DNA of 64,000 bases from Roseovarius nubinhibens ISM (GCF_000152625.1 NZ_CH724156.1:3216602-3280601), one strand, 5' to 3'. Shown: positions 36,108-46,177, numbered from the stretch's first letter. Notes: generated from the sequence alone by a model not told the origin. Translations and numbers: made by a program.

Positions 36108-38111
36108 TTATTGCGCGGCAGAGGCCTGCAAGAGCGGTGTGATCCGGCGCACGGTGGCGCGGCGGTTCTGACGCTCCGGCCCCGGCGTGCGGATCTTGAG
36201 GTTCGCCTCACCATAGCCCTGCACCACCATGTTCTCTGGCGGCACGTCGAAATATTCGGTCAGCGCCAGCGCCACGGATTCGGCGCGACGGTCCGACAGG
36301 GCGAGGTTATAGCTTGCGCTGCCCACCGCATCGGTATGGCCCTCGACCAGGAACACTTCATTCGGGTTGCGCTCGATGAGCTCGCTCATCGCGAGGCCCA
36401 GCGCCCGCAGCTCTTCGGCCTCCGAGGCGGTGATCGCGGCACTATCGGTGGCAAAGTTGATCGCCTCCAGCTCGATCACCGGCACCAGATCGCGCACGGC
36501 GCGGATCTCACGCACTTGCTGCAGCGTATAGTGACGGTGCAACTGGTCACGCTCCTTCTCGGCCAGCGCGGCGCGCAGCTCTTCCTCGCTCAGCTCAGAG
36601 AGCTGAATGCTCCGCGTGCTGGTGCGCGGCAGCTCGGTCACTTCGACCGGCTCAACCGTCACGGTGTCGTCAAAGAGCACGATCTGTTGCCCATCGGGCA
36701 TCACGCGCACCCGGCGCAGCACCTGACCGTTCGACGCCTTGATGGTCACCACCTTGACGCCATTGGCACGGGTCACCGTCTCGCGGACCGAGCCATCGCT
36801 GAACCGTTCGGTGGTCACCTCGGCCCCCGGACGACGCAGCAACACGTTGTCATCCTTGAGAACTTCGATCTCGCCATCGCTGCGTTCCACCACAACCCGG
36901 TCGCCCGAGTTCGACAGAACCTTGTTGCCATTGTTGAGGATGGTGCCCACGGCCACAGCCCCCAGAGCGCCCAGCGCGAATTTCTCGAAATTGCTAAGCC
37001 CGCTGTCGCTTTCGGTCACCGTGGTGGCATTGGCGGCGGTCGAGAAATCTTCGTCGCTCGACCGGGCGTTGTCCTCGGTCACGGTCTCGGTCTCGACCTC
37101 GACACCTTGGGCATCGGGGTTGCTGGCCGCTTCGGCCTCGACCGCTTGGTTGGCGTCCGCCGTGGTGCTTTCGCTGTCTTCTTGCGGCACGATCATGGTC
37201 TTGGCGCCCTCGACGATGGGCTCGACCTCTTTGCCTTCGGAGACCGTCGCATCGCTCTCGGCGGTGGTCTCAGCCGTGGTTTCAGCGGTGGTTTCAGCCG
37301 TGGCCTCACCGGTGGTCTCAGCCGTCGCGCTGGCCGCCGGGTCCGATGCCTCGGCCGCCTTGAGCGCCTGCTCAAGCTCGGCTTCGGTCTGCGCCGCTTC
37401 CGCCGCGGTGCGCGCCTCGGCTTCGGCTTCGGCTGCCGCCTGCGCTTCGGCCTCGGTCACGGTCTCGGCCATGGTTTCCGTGGTAGTCTCGGTTTCCAGA
37501 GGCGCCACCACATCCTCCGAGACGCTCAGCTCTTCCTCGGGCTTGGTCTCGGCCTCAGCCGCGGCCCCAACGGTCGCCTCTGCCGGTGAATCGGCGCTGG
37601 CCTCTGCAGTCGATTCTGCAGTCGTATCCGCGCTCGCATCGGCGCTCGCTTCAGGCGTCACCTCTGCCTCGGGCAGCGGCGTCGATGTCACAGCCTCCGC
37701 CGTGGCACCGGCGGTCGCACCCACATCGGCCAGCGGCACGATCACGCCCGCCTCGGTCAGCGCGACCTCGACATCGCTCTTGCGGGCATAGACCTCGCCC
37801 GCATCGGTTTGCGAGCCTTCCACGACGAGCTTGGCCCCCGCCTCGCCTTCGATCACGCAATGACCCATCGCGCCGGTCGGCTTGACGACAGGGCTTGCAT
37901 CCAGCTCGCCAATCGCCGGATCGAGCGTCATTTCGACCCCCGCCTGCAGCGGCGGCAGGATCGGCCAAGGCGCGCCCTCTGCGGTCACACAGGGCTGCAG
38001 CGTGTCGGGATCGGGCAGCACGCCGCTCTCTTGCGCGAAGAGCGGGGCGGGCATGGCCAGCGTGGCGCTCATCACGAGCGCCGTGGTGGACTTGAGAACT
38101 CTCTTGCTCAT
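36108..38111 (-). CDS. OmpA-family outer-membrane protein with long acidic Ala/Thr/Glu-rich region
   Basis: 667 residues starting MSKRVLKSTTA with a signal peptide (about 1-27). Residues about 180-380 are low complexity (Ala, Glu, Thr, Val), including a TAET repeat. The C-terminal OmpA-like peptidoglycan-binding domain (about 565-655) has FATDSAAITASEAEELRALG, VEGHTDAVGSASYNLALSDRR and GYGEANL. The Asp and Arg that hold diaminopimelate are present. Between them is a region rich in short beta-type motifs (VERSDGEIEVL). Likely links outer membrane and cell wall. Confidence 0.88.
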   Translation of the reverse strand: MSKRVLKSTTALVMSATLAMPAPLFAQESGVLPDPDTLQPCVTAEGAPWPILPPLQAGVEMTLDPAIGELDASPVVKPTGAMGHCVIEGEAGAKLVVEGSQTDAGEVYARKSDVEVALTEAGVIVPLADVGATAGATAEAVTSTPLPEAEVTPEASADASADTTAESTAEASADSPAEATVGAAAEAETKPEEELSVSEDVVAPLETETTTETMAETVTEAEAQAAAEAEAEARTAAEAAQTEAELEQALKAAEASDPAASATAETTGEATAETTAETTAETTAESDATVSEGKEVEPIVEGAKTMIVPQEDSESTTADANQAVEAEAASNPDAQGVEVETETVTEDNARSSDEDFSTAANATTVTESDSGLSNFEKFALGALGAVAVGTILNNGNKVLSNSGDRVVVERSDGEIEVLKDDNVLLRRPGAEVTTERFSDGSVRETVTRANGVKVVTIKASNGQVLRRVRVMPDGQQIVLFDDTVTVEPVEVTELPRTSTRSIQLSELSEEELRAALAEKERDQLHRHYTLQQVREIRAVRDLVPVIELEAINFATDSAAITASEAEELRALGLAMSELIERNPNEVFLVEGHTDAVGSASYNLALSDRRAESVALALTEYFDVPPENMVVQGYGEANLKIRTPGPERQNRRATVRRITPLLQASAAQ
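37264..37323 (-). repeat. Five 12-bp tandem repeats inside the OmpA-like gene
   Basis: Units GTGGTCTCAGCC, GTGGTTTCAGCG, GTGGTTTCAGCC, GTGGCCTCACCG, GTGGTCTCAGCC on the plus strand. They encode repeated TAET/TGEA tetrads. Twelve-bp units keep the frame if copy number changes. Confidence 0.8.
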
Positions 38112-38398
38112 CTTTGAACCTCTCAGATTCTGCGTGTGATTATCTCGACCCCCCAACGCCTCGGAGCGATAGAAGTTTCCTCACCGTGCCATATTTCGCC
38201 GAAACCCCAGTGTTTCTTTGCTGCCACAAACCGGCCACGGCCCCCGAAAACCGGCCCAAACCGCCGCTTGGCCTGCGAATTTCGCGCTCTTGTCCTTTCA
38301 AATCTCATGGAAATTCCCCATTTTAGACAGGATTGCCGCCTACGCCTGTGGTTCACGTAGCCGGCTGAGACCGGTAAACAGTGATTGAGGAAAGTGCG

Positions 38399-39376
38399 AT
38401 GCAGAATGCCACCAACACGTTTGACATGCCCCTCTCGGGTCTCGAGTCGCGTGAGGCCTGGCTGGCCAAAGTGTCAGACTTGGTAGACGAAGATGGCTAT
38501 GCAGAGCGTCTCGACGACCGTCACAGCGCGATTTTCGTCGAAGATGGCAAGACCTTGCTCGTCACGTTTGAAACCCATGACAGCATCGCGCGGCTCTCCG
38601 AGGATGGCCAACCGCTGGGCTGGGATATGGTCAAGGCGCTCGGCTGGTCGCATCTGTGCCTGCTGAGCGATGGCGACACCTGGTTTCGCGCCCCCCGCGT
38701 CTATGGCTATTTCGACCGGCTCATCGACGATGGCTTCTTCGAGGATTTCGACCAGGTGATCTTTTACGGCGCAGGTGCCTGTGGCTATGCCGCCGCCGCC
38801 TTTTCCGTCGCCGCCCCCGGCGCGCGTCTGGTGCTGGTGCAGCCGCAGGCCACGCTGGATCCGCGCGTCGCCGAATGGGACGACCGCTATCGCCACATGC
38901 GCCGCACCTCCTTTACCGACCGCTACGGCTATGCCCCCGATATGATCGACGCGGCGCAAGAGGTGTTCCTGCTCTATGATCCCGAGATCGAGCTCGACGC
39001 GATGCACGCCTCGCTCTTCACCCGCTCCAATGTGACCAAGTTCCGCATGCGCCACATGGGACCCGATCTCGAAACCGTGCTGATGCAGATGCAGCTTCTC
39101 TACCGCATTCTTGCCCAGCTCAGCGCCGACAAGCTCACCGTGACCAATCTCGCCCGGCTCTTCCGCAACCGCCGCGAACATCCGGGCTATCAATTCGGGC
39201 TCTTGCAGCGGCTGACCGGCGCGAACCGCGACCGGCTTATCATCCGGCTCGCCGATTTCGTGCTCGAGCGGCGCAACGGCCGCCCCTTCCGCAAGGCTCG
39301 CGAGGCGGCCGAGGCCCGGCTTGCCGATGCCGCCGCCGCACAGCACCGCCCCGAGACGAGCGACATCCAAGACTGA
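38399..39376 (+). CDS. Uncharacterised protein, alpha/beta-hydrolase-like centre
   Basis: 325 residues from the ATG at 38399, with GAGGAAAG upstream. Homologues in related genomes are sometimes labelled phosphoadenosine phosphosulfate reductase, but no PP-loop or Cys cluster motif is present here, so I do not support that. A central stretch VIFYGAGACGYAAAAFSVAAP resembles the nucleophile elbow of alpha/beta hydrolases (GxSxGGYAA), with Gly in place of the Ser. The C-terminal half has a helical part with HPGYQFGLLQRL. No membrane segment. Function unknown. It precedes pyrC on the same strand by 60 bp. Confidence 0.7.
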   Translation: MQNATNTFDMPLSGLESREAWLAKVSDLVDEDGYAERLDDRHSAIFVEDGKTLLVTFETHDSIARLSEDGQPLGWDMVKALGWSHLCLLSDGDTWFRAPRVYGYFDRLIDDGFFEDFDQVIFYGAGACGYAAAAFSVAAPGARLVLVQPQATLDPRVAEWDDRYRHMRRTSFTDRYGYAPDMIDAAQEVFLLYDPEIELDAMHASLFTRSNVTKFRMRHMGPDLETVLMQMQLLYRILAQLSADKLTVTNLARLFRNRREHPGYQFGLLQRLTGANRDRLIIRLADFVLERRNGRPFRKAREAAEARLADAAAAQHRPETSDIQD

Positions 39377-39436
39377 TCTAAAGCTCAGGCATCGACACCT
39401 CTGGCGCAGCCCCGCGCGATTGTGTAATCGATCCCC

Positions 39437-40471
39437 ATGACACAGAGCTTGACCCTCCGCCGCCCCGACGACTGGCACCTGCATCTGCGCGATGGCGCGA
39501 TGCTCGGCGCTGTCCTGCCCGAAACCACCCGGCATTTCGCCCGCGCGATCATCATGCCGAACCTCGTGCCCCCGGTGGTCACCGGCGCTCAGGCCGCGGC
39601 CTACCGCGACCGTATCCTCGCGGCCCTGCCCGAAGGCGCCGCCTTCACCCCGCTGATGACGCTCTACCTCACCGAGGACACCGACGCCGAGGACGTGGCC
39701 GAGGCCCATGCCAGCGGTCTCGTCACGGCGGTCAAGCTCTACCCGGCAGGTGCCACCACCAACTCCGCCTCAGGGGTTGCCAATTTCGACAAGGTGCGCG
39801 GCGTGCTCGACAAGATGGCCGAGATCGGCCTGCCGCTCTGCCTGCATGGCGAAGTCACCGACGAGGGCATCGACATTTTCGACCGCGAGGCGGTGTTCAT
39901 CGACCGCGTGCTCGACCCAATCCGCCGCGCCACCCCCGGCCTGCGCACCGTGATGGAACATATCACCACCCGCGACGGGGTCGAATATGCCAAGTCACAG
40001 GACAATCTCGGCGCGACCATCACCACCCATCACCTGGTGATCAACCGCAACCACATCCTCGTGGGCGGGATCAAGCCGCATTACTACTGCCTGCCGGTCG
40101 CCAAGCGCGAAGAGCACCGGCTCGCCCTGCGTGCCGCCGCCACCTCGGGCGATGCGCGCTTCTTCCTCGGCACCGACAGCGCGCCGCATCTCGACGCGGC
40201 CAAGCTGAGCCCCTGCGGCTGTGCCGGCTGTTTCACCGCGACCAACACCATGTCGATCCTCGCCGAAGTGTTCGAACAGGATGGCGCGCTCGACCGGCTC
40301 GAAGGCTTTACCTCACTCAATGGCCCGGCCTTCTATGGCCTGCCCGCCAATGACGAAACGATCACCCTGACCCGTGGCACCCCGGTGGAATATCCCGCCC
40401 AGATCGCCACGCCCGAAGGCCCGGTCACGCTCTTCGATCCGCAAATGCCGCTGCATTGGTCGGTCAGCTAG
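39437..40471 (+). CDS. pyrC: Dihydroorotase, class II
   Basis: Zinc enzyme of pyrimidine synthesis cyclising carbamoyl aspartate. 344 residues, the E. coli PyrC type. Metal and substrate motifs: [13 protein letters not shown] (His pair), carboxylated Lys in [34 protein letters not shown], and FLGTDSAPH. The gene is convergent with the fused regulator and overlaps its 3' end by eight bases. pyrE follows beyond that gene, so the regulator separates two pyrimidine genes that may have been adjacent. Confidence 0.95.
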   Translation: MTQSLTLRRPDDWHLHLRDGAMLGAVLPETTRHFARAIIMPNLVPPVVTGAQAAAYRDRILAALPEGAAFTPLMTLYLTEDTDAEDVAEAHASGLVTAVKLYPAGATTNSASGVANFDKVRGVLDKMAEIGLPLCLHGEVTDEGIDIFDREAVFIDRVLDPIRRATPGLRTVMEHITTRDGVEYAKSQDNLGATITTHHLVINRNHILVGGIKPHYYCLPVAKREEHRLALRAAATSGDARFFLGTDSAPHLDAAKLSPCGCAGCFTATNTMSILAEVFEQDGALDRLEGFTSLNGPAFYGLPANDETITLTRGTPVEYPAQIATPEGPVTLFDPQMPLHWSVS

Positions 40472-42158
40472 CCGCCTCGTAAAGCTCGCGCAGCGCCGCA
40501 ATCACCAGCTGGGGATGCTCATAGAACATGAGCTGCCCGGCCGATTGCACCTCATGCAGCGCGATCCCGTCGATCCCGTCGAACCCGGCCCGCACCGCGT
40601 CGGGCCGGTTCACATGATCCTTGGCCCCCATCAGATAGACCACCGGCGCCGGCGCCTCACAATCGAGCATATCGCTCCAGTCGCGCACCATATAGGGCGC
40701 GTCGCCGAGAAACCCGAAATGCCCCTGATGCACCGAGAGCCGATAGCCCGCCTGAATGAGCGGCGCGATTTCGAGCCGCGCAATCACTTCGCGGTCATGC
40801 GACCCTTCGGGGTAGAGCCCGCCCATGAAATTCTTCACATCCTGACTGTCAATCTGCGCCACACCGGCGCGCAGGATCGTCGGCAGGAAGGACGGCAGGT
40901 AGCGCGCGGTAAAGGCCACGATCTTCTGCCGCGGCGCCATATCGACCAATTGCCGCCGCGACCTGATCGGCGCCACCGAGCCGATGCCGAGCATCCCCGA
41001 CACCTTGTCGGGGAAGCGATGGCACAGGATATGGCCATGAAACCCGCCCGCCAGATGGCCGAGAATCACCGGCCGGTCGAGCTCGAACCGCGAGATGAGC
41101 TCGACCAGATGCGCCATGAAACTCTCGAGAACCGGGGTCTCGTCGCATTGCTCCGACTGGCCATAGCCGGGCCGGATCGGCGCCACCACCCGAAGACCCG
41201 CCCGGCTCAGCACCTCTTCGAGATGGCGCAACACCGCCACCCCTTCGAGCATCCCGTGCAAGAACAACACCGGCATCCCATCCGGCGGCCCGAGGCTGAA
41301 CACCTGCATGTTGAGCCCGGTCCCCATCCGCAGGATCTGCGCATCGAGGCCCAGCGACGCCCCCGGCGGCGCCTGCGACGGTGACAATTGGTTGATCATA
41401 TAGACCACCAGCCGGATAAGCTCGGCCTGCCCCGGCGCGCCGGTCTTGGCGAGCACCGCCTTGGCCTGATTGCGGATCGTATGTTTCGACTTGCCGGTCA
41501 TCTCGGCAATCGCGCCGAGGTTATGCCCCGCCAGAAGATGCTCGACCACCGACAGCTCCGCCCGGCTCAGCGCAAAGCTTTGGACGAGCATCCGCTCCGC
41601 CGCCGGGCTCCAATGGTAATCGAGCGATTCGAGCAACACGGCCGACCCGGTCGCCCCCTCCAAGGGCACGAGCCGCGCCAGGAGATGCCGCAGCTCCCCC
41701 TCCACCGCCAGCACCACCGGCGAGGCATCGCCCGGCACATCCGCCAACCGGCCAAGCAGCGCCTCCATCAGCTCCGCCCCATGTGGATCGAGCCGCTCTT
41801 GCAACGGCTGCCCGCCAAGCCAATCCTGCGCCACCCGGCTCTGCGCCAGAACCCGGCTCCCCCGCCCGAGCAGCAGCATCCAGGTATTCGACTGCGCCAC
41901 CTCATCCTTCAAGCTCTGGCGCGGCGTCTGCCGTCCCAATTGGTCGAGGATCATCAAGGCCCGAGTGAAATGTTCGGTGAGCACCGGATCAATGCCCAGC
42001 GCATCGGATTGGCCCGCCGTGTCCAAAGGCTCCGGTGCCGTTTCCATCGCCTCGCAGATGTGATCGCCCCAGAGATCCATGAAATCGGCATAGCGCTCCG
42101 GTCGGATCACCGAATCGTAAATCGCTGCGATCACTTTGTCTCTGTTGGATGTCGGCAT
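40464..42158 (-). CDS. LuxR-type HTH regulator fused to a degenerate alpha/beta-hydrolase domain
   Basis: 564 residues from [16 protein letters not shown]-terminal sensor-like region (1-190), LuxR helix-turn-helix (about 197-245; [17 protein letters not shown] and [15 protein letters not shown]), then an alpha/beta-hydrolase fold (about 285-564). The oxyanion motif LFLHGM is intact, but the nucleophile elbow reads GHLAGG, with Leu369 where Ser is expected, and the C-terminal His is replaced by Gln542 ([11 protein letters not shown]); Asp514 (GAKDHV) remains. The domain therefore likely binds rather than hydrolyses a ligand, acting as a sensor for the HTH. Targets unknown; three dyads sit upstream of the gene. 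Confidence 0.88.
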   Translation of the reverse strand: MPTSNRDKVIAAIYDSVIRPERYADFMDLWGDHICEAMETAPEPLDTAGQSDALGIDPVLTEHFTRALMILDQLGRQTPRQSLKDEVAQSNTWMLLLGRGSRVLAQSRVAQDWLGGQPLQERLDPHGAELMEALLGRLADVPGDASPVVLAVEGELRHLLARLVPLEGATGSAVLLESLDYHWSPAAERMLVQSFALSRAELSVVEHLLAGHNLGAIAEMTGKSKHTIRNQAKAVLAKTGAPGQAELIRLVVYMINQLSPSQAPPGASLGLDAQILRMGTGLNMQVFSLGPPDGMPVLFLHGMLEGVAVLRHLEEVLSRAGLRVVAPIRPGYGQSEQCDETPVLESFMAHLVELISRFELDRPVILGHLAGGFHGHILCHRFPDKVSGMLGIGSVAPIRSRRQLVDMAPRQKIVAFTARYLPSFLPTILRAGVAQIDSQDVKNFMGGLYPEGSHDREVIARLEIAPLIQAGYRLSVHQGHFGFLGDAPYMVRDWSDMLDCEAPAPVVYLMGAKDHVNRPDAVRAGFDGIDGIALHEVQSAGQLMFYEHPQLVIAALRELYEAAS

Positions 42159-42577
42159 GCGCGCTTCACCCCGTTGCTTGGCATGGACCGGAGAAACACA
42201 ATCTTGGCACTTTTTTACCAAATGGTACGTTTTTGGCCCAAATGGGTCATGCCAGACCGGCATGACTAGACCTAAATTAATACTACCAAAACCTTTTAAT
42301 CAGTAGCTTTTCTTCAATTTATTTTATCAGCGGCCGCTAAGCCGTGAGCGAAGGCCGCCTCAGGAGACTGGGGCGGCCACTCTCTTTGCGGCGCAGTTCA
42401 GCCCATTTGCGTGCTAATTTCCGCCCCAACCTCTCGCGATCCCCTCCGGTTCCCTGCCACCCCGGCGTGGCCCGCAGGCCGCGCCCCGGCCTGACCCGGC
42501 CCCGCCGGCATCGCGCGGCTTGACAAGACCCCCTCTCGAGGCGGAAAAGCCCCTGCGCCCGCCAAAAGGACCCCGAC
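42159..42577. other. Divergent regulatory region between the fused regulator and pyrE
   Basis: The half near the regulator holds dyads and an AT-rich stretch (42264-42345). The half near pyrE is very GC-rich; a TTGACA-like -35 (42519-42524) lies about 55 bp before the pyrE start. No additional gene is recognised; a short minus-strand frame there looks accidental. Confidence 0.5.
42216..42266. promoter_or_regulatory. Cluster of three dyads upstream of the fused regulator
   Basis: Two copies of CCAAATGG start at 42218 and 42238, exactly 20 bp (two helical turns) apart, inside TACCA-AA-TGGTA and CCCA-AA-TGGG. A third perfect dyad, GTCATGCC (42246-42253), spacer AGACC, GGCATGAC (42259-42266), follows. 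They lie 58-108 bp before the regulator's start codon and may be autoregulatory sites. Confidence 0.6.
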
Positions 42578-43258
42578 ATGATCCCCACCAGCTATCCGCC
42601 CCGCGAAGAGATCGCCCGCCTGACCGCCCGTATGCTGCTCGAGATCGGCGCCGTGCATTTCAACGCGGCCGAGCCCTTTACCCTCGCCTCCGGCCTGCCC
42701 TCGCCCACCTATATCGACTGCCGCAAGCTGATCAGCTTCCCGCGCATCCGCTCGACGCTGATGGATTTCCTCACCGTGACGGTGATGCGCGACGCAGGCT
42801 TTGAGGCGTTCGACAATGTCGCAGGCGGCGAAACCGCGGGCATCCCCTTTGCCGCGCTGGTCGCCGAACGCATGGCGCTGCCGATGACCTATGTGCGCAA
42901 AAAGCCCAAAGGATACGGCCGCAACGCCCGGATCGAAGGCGCCATGTCCGAAGGCGAACGGGTGCTGCTGGTCGAGGATCTGACCACCGATGGCGGCTCC
43001 AAGCTCTCCTTTGTCGACGCGATCCGCGAAACCGGTGCGAGCTGTGGCCACACCGCCGTGATCTTCTACTACGGCATCTTCCCCGAGACCGAGACAACCC
43101 TCGGCGATCACGGCGTCGCGCTGCATTATCTCTGCACCTGGTGGGATGTGCTGGCCGAGGCCCGCGCGCAAGGTGTCTTTGACGCCGAGACGCTCGACGG
43201 GGTCGAAAGCTTTCTCAACGATCCCCGCGCCTGGCAAGAGGCCCGCAAGGGCGACTGA
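42578..43258 (+). CDS. pyrE: Orotate phosphoribosyltransferase
   Basis: Adds PRPP to orotate, giving OMP. 226 residues. PRPP-binding loop [20 protein letters not shown], catalytic loop region [16 protein letters not shown], and the N-terminal [18 protein letters not shown]. The ATG is preceded by AAAAGGA. It follows the regulatory gap after the fused LuxR gene and precedes dnaB by about 200 bp. Length is normal for the alphaproteobacterial group. Confidence 0.95.
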   Translation: MIPTSYPPREEIARLTARMLLEIGAVHFNAAEPFTLASGLPSPTYIDCRKLISFPRIRSTLMDFLTVTVMRDAGFEAFDNVAGGETAGIPFAALVAERMALPMTYVRKKPKGYGRNARIEGAMSEGERVLLVEDLTTDGGSKLSFVDAIRETGASCGHTAVIFYYGIFPETETTLGDHGVALHYLCTWWDVLAEARAQGVFDAETLDGVESFLNDPRAWQEARKGD

Positions 43259-43320
43259 CTTAGGGGGAAATTTCCCTCAAAAGTCACCCTAAAGACACGC
43301 GCCCCCGTGGCGCACTCAAC

Positions 43321-43392
43321 ATATCGCTGTGCGAAACCGCCTGACCGCTATATGATGCGGTCAGTTTATCCACAGCTTTTGCACAGCGATAT
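43321..43392. promoter_or_regulatory. Nested inverted repeats with a perfect DnaA box upstream of dnaB
   Basis: Outer arms ATATCGCTGTGC (43321-43332) and GCACAGCGATAT (43381-43392) are a perfect 12-bp inverted repeat. Inside is a perfect 8-bp hairpin CTGACCGC (43341-43348)/GCGGTCAG (43357-43364), and TTATCCACA (43366-43374), the consensus DnaA box, lies between the inner hairpin and the outer arm. The region ends 62 bp before the dnaB start. Confidence 0.7.
43366..43374 (+). promoter_or_regulatory. Perfect DnaA box
   Basis: TTATCCACA, identical to the strongest DnaA-binding 9-mer, in the gap between pyrE and dnaB; chance occurrence is possible but its placement before a replication gene is suggestive. 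Confidence 0.6.
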
Positions 43393-43454
43393 ACAATTTG
43401 CCCAAGACCCGGCCCGCCGCTTATGTGATCGGCACGCGGGACAATGAGGACAGG

Positions 43455-44942
43455 ATGACCAAGGTAGAAGCCTTCAACGCCACCGGCACCGAAGTTCAGG
43501 CCGCCGACACCATGCCCCATTCGATTGAGGCCGAGCAGCAGCTCTTGGGCGCGATTCTGACCAACAATGATGTCTACGACAAGATTGCGTCGATCATCGG
43601 CCCGCAGCATTTCTACGACCCGGTCCACGCGCGGATCTACGAGACCGCCGCCGCCCGCATCGCCCGCAACAACCTCGCCTCGCCAGTGACGCTCAAGGCG
43701 TTTCTGGAAGATGACGAAGGGCTCAAGGAGCTTGGCGGCCCGGCCTATCTGGTGAAACTCGCAGGCGCCGCGATCTCGTCCTTCGCCGTGCGCGATTATG
43801 CCCAAATGATCTATGACATGGCGATCCGGCGCGAGCTCATCACGCTGGGCCATGACATTGCCGGCAAGGCGATGCGCGCCGATGTAAAAAGCGAACCCAA
43901 GGATCAGATCGTCGAGGCCGAACAGAGCCTCTACAAACTCTCCGAACAGGGCCAGGCCGAAAGCGGCTTTCAGAGCTTTCTCAAGGCGGTCACCGATGCC
44001 GTCAACGTGGCCAACGCCGCCTATCAGCGCGACGGCGGCCTCGCCGGCGTCTCCACCGGCCTCATGGATATGGACAAGAAGCTCGGCGGTCTGCACCCGT
44101 CCGACCTGCTGATCCTCGCCGGCCGCCCCTCGATGGGCAAGACCTCGCTCGCCACCAACATCGCCTATAACATCGCCAAGGCCTACAAGCGCGGCAAGCG
44201 TCACGACGGCACCGAAGGCGCCATCGACGGCGGCGTCGTGGGCTTCTTCTCGCTCGAGATGAGCGCCGAACAGCTCGCCGGTCGTATCCTCGCCGAAGCC
44301 TCGGAAATCTCGAGCCACAAGATCCGCCAGGGCGACATGACCGAAGAGGAATTCCGCCGCTTCGTCAACGCCGCGAAAGAGCTCGAAAGCTGCCCGCTCT
44401 TCATCGACGACACCGCCGCGATCCCCATCGCCCAGCTCGCCGCCCGCGCCCGCCGCCTCAAGCGGACCCATGGGCTCGACCTGCTGATCGTGGACTATCT
44501 GCAGCTGGTGCGCGGCACCTCCGACAACCGGGTGCAGGAGATCGGCGAGATCTCCATGGGTCTCAAGGCCATCGCCAAGGAACTCAACATCCCGGTCATC
44601 GCGCTCTCGCAGCTGTCGCGGGGCGTCGAGAGCCGCGACGACAAACGGCCTCAGCTCTCGGACCTGCGCGAATCCGGCTCGATCGAACAGGATGCCGACG
44701 TGGTCATGTTCGTCTTCCGCGAGGAATATTACGTCGAACGCGAAAAACCCTCCGAGGAAAAGCTCGACGAAATGGCCGAATGGCAAGAGCGCATGTCGCG
44801 CCTCCACGGCAAGGCCGAGGTCATCATCGGCAAACAGCGTCACGGCCCCATCGGCACCGTCGAGCTCAGCTTCGAGAGCCAATTCACCCGCTTCGGCAAT
44901 CTGGTCAAACCCTGGCAGCAGGGCGGCGACGGCGAATTCTGA
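43455..44942 (+). CDS. dnaB: Replicative DNA helicase DnaB
   Basis: Hexameric helicase at the replication fork. 495 residues from MTKVEAFNATG, with GAGGACAGG before the ATG. N-terminal primase-interaction domain (PHSIEAEQQLLGAIL), RecA-type C-terminal domain with Walker A (AGRPSMGKTSLA), Walker B (DLLIVDYLQLV) and the arginine-finger region LSQLSRGVESRDDKRP, SDLRESGSIEQDADVV. A DnaA box with inverted repeats precedes it. A copy of the short dispersed repeat follows its stop. Confidence 0.96.
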   Translation: MTKVEAFNATGTEVQAADTMPHSIEAEQQLLGAILTNNDVYDKIASIIGPQHFYDPVHARIYETAAARIARNNLASPVTLKAFLEDDEGLKELGGPAYLVKLAGAAISSFAVRDYAQMIYDMAIRRELITLGHDIAGKAMRADVKSEPKDQIVEAEQSLYKLSEQGQAESGFQSFLKAVTDAVNVANAAYQRDGGLAGVSTGLMDMDKKLGGLHPSDLLILAGRPSMGKTSLATNIAYNIAKAYKRGKRHDGTEGAIDGGVVGFFSLEMSAEQLAGRILAEASEISSHKIRQGDMTEEEFRRFVNAAKELESCPLFIDDTAAIPIAQLAARARRLKRTHGLDLLIVDYLQLVRGTSDNRVQEIGEISMGLKAIAKELNIPVIALSQLSRGVESRDDKRPQLSDLRESGSIEQDADVVMFVFREEYYVEREKPSEEKLDEMAEWQERMSRLHGKAEVIIGKQRHGPIGTVELSFESQFTRFGNLVKPWQQGGDGEF

Positions 44943-44984
44943 TCGCCACAGGCCGGTTTCGCCTTGGGCAAGCCTCGGGAATTT

Positions 44985-45012
44985 GGGTATTTTCAACCAG
45001 AAAGAGGCGCAG
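44985..45012 (+). repeat. Dispersed 3'-end repeat, copy 2
   Basis: GGGTATTTTCAACCAGAAAG followed by AGGCGCAG, 43 bp after the dnaB stop. It differs from the other copies at the two bases after GGGTATTT. Confidence 0.75.
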
Positions 45013-45139
45013 GGAAGAGGCTCTCCCGCCTGCTCCGTGGCCCTTCTGTGGCCCCTCTGCGCAGGCGCATGGGAATTTCCCCGCCCGGCCCGCGCTTTCC
45101 ACTTGACGCGCCCGGCTGGGATGGCATCTACCCGATGCC

Positions 45140-46177
45140 ATGAGTACCGCGACCCTGACCATTGATTTGAACGCCGCCGTCGCCAATTGGCGCGCGCTTG
45201 ATGCGAAAACCGATTGCGAAACCGCCGCTGTGGTAAAGGCCGACGCCTATGGGCTCGGCGCTGACAAACTGGCGCGCGCCCTGGCCCGCGCCGGCGCCCG
45301 GAGTTTTTTCGTGGCCGTCGCCGAAGAAGGCGCGGCGCTCCGCCAGGCCCTCGGCCCCGGCCCCAATATCTGCGTGTTTTCCGGCCATATGCCGGGCGAT
45401 GCCGACATGATTGGCGATCTCGAGTTGACGCCGATGATCAACTCGCTCGACCAGATGATCCGCCATGTCGAGGCCCTGCCCGGCCATGCCTTTGGCCTGC
45501 AGCTCGACACCGGCATGAACCGGCTCGGCATGGAGCCCTCGGAATGGGCCGCCGTGCGCGATGTGGCGCTGGCCCAGAACCCGGTGCTGATCATGAGCCA
45601 TCTCGCCTGCGCCGATGAGCCCGATCACCCGATGAACGCCCAGCAGCTGCGGACCTTCCGCGAGATGACCGACGGGCTCGACGTGCCGCGCAGCCTCGCC
45701 AACACCGGCGGCGTGCTCTTGGGGCGCGACTATCATTTCGATCTCTGCCGGCCCGGCATCGGCACCTATGGCGGCGCCCCCTTTGCCGAGGCGCGCCATG
45801 TGGCGACGCTCGACATCCCGGTGATCCAATGCCGCGACGTGGCCCCCGGCGAAACCGTAGGCTATGGCAATTCCTACGTCGCCTCGCGCCCGACCCGCAT
45901 CGCCACCATCAGCGCCGGCTACGCCGATGGCATCCTGCGCGCCATGGGGCCGAAAACCGGGCTCTGGTGCGATGGCAAACGGCTGCCCATCGCGGGCCGT
46001 ATCTCGATGGATCTCATCGGCGTCGATGTGACTGCCCTCGGCCAAGACCCCAAGAGCCTGCAGCTCCTTGGTCCCAATCAGGGCGTCGACACGCTCGCCG
46101 ATGCGGCGGGCACCATCGGCTATGAAATCCTCACCTCTCTGGGCGCGCGCTACACCCGGCGCTACCTGACCGCATGA
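45140..46177 (+). CDS. alr: Alanine racemase
   Basis: PLP enzyme interconverting L- and D-alanine for cell-wall synthesis. 345 residues. PLP Lys in [16 protein letters not shown], catalytic Tyr in the C-terminal domain ([10 protein letters not shown]), GMNRLGM substrate region and [13 protein letters not shown]. The stop overlaps the mlaE start (ATGA). Grouping with phospholipid-transport genes suggests a shared envelope operon. Confidence 0.95.
   Translation: MSTATLTIDLNAAVANWRALDAKTDCETAAVVKADAYGLGADKLARALARAGARSFFVAVAEEGAALRQALGPGPNICVFSGHMPGDADMIGDLELTPMINSLDQMIRHVEALPGHAFGLQLDTGMNRLGMEPSEWAAVRDVALAQNPVLIMSHLACADEPDHPMNAQQLRTFREMTDGLDVPRSLANTGGVLLGRDYHFDLCRPGIGTYGGAPFAEARHVATLDIPVIQCRDVAPGETVGYGNSYVASRPTRIATISAGYADGILRAMGPKTGLWCDGKRLPIAGRISMDLIGVDVTALGQDPKSLQLLGPNQGVDTLADAAGTIGYEILTSLGARYTRRYLTA

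Noticed and set aside
37264..37323. Possible CRISPR-like tandem array
   Set aside because: Contiguous 12-bp coding repeats without spacers; part of the OmpA-like gene.
38399..39376. Phosphoadenylylsulfate reductase label for this protein
   Set aside because: No PP-loop nor Cys pairs; the true APS reductase is at 30581-31321.
42337..42588. Minus-strand frame of 83 codons before pyrE
   Set aside because: Overlaps the pyrE start region; Arg-rich translation without family resemblance.
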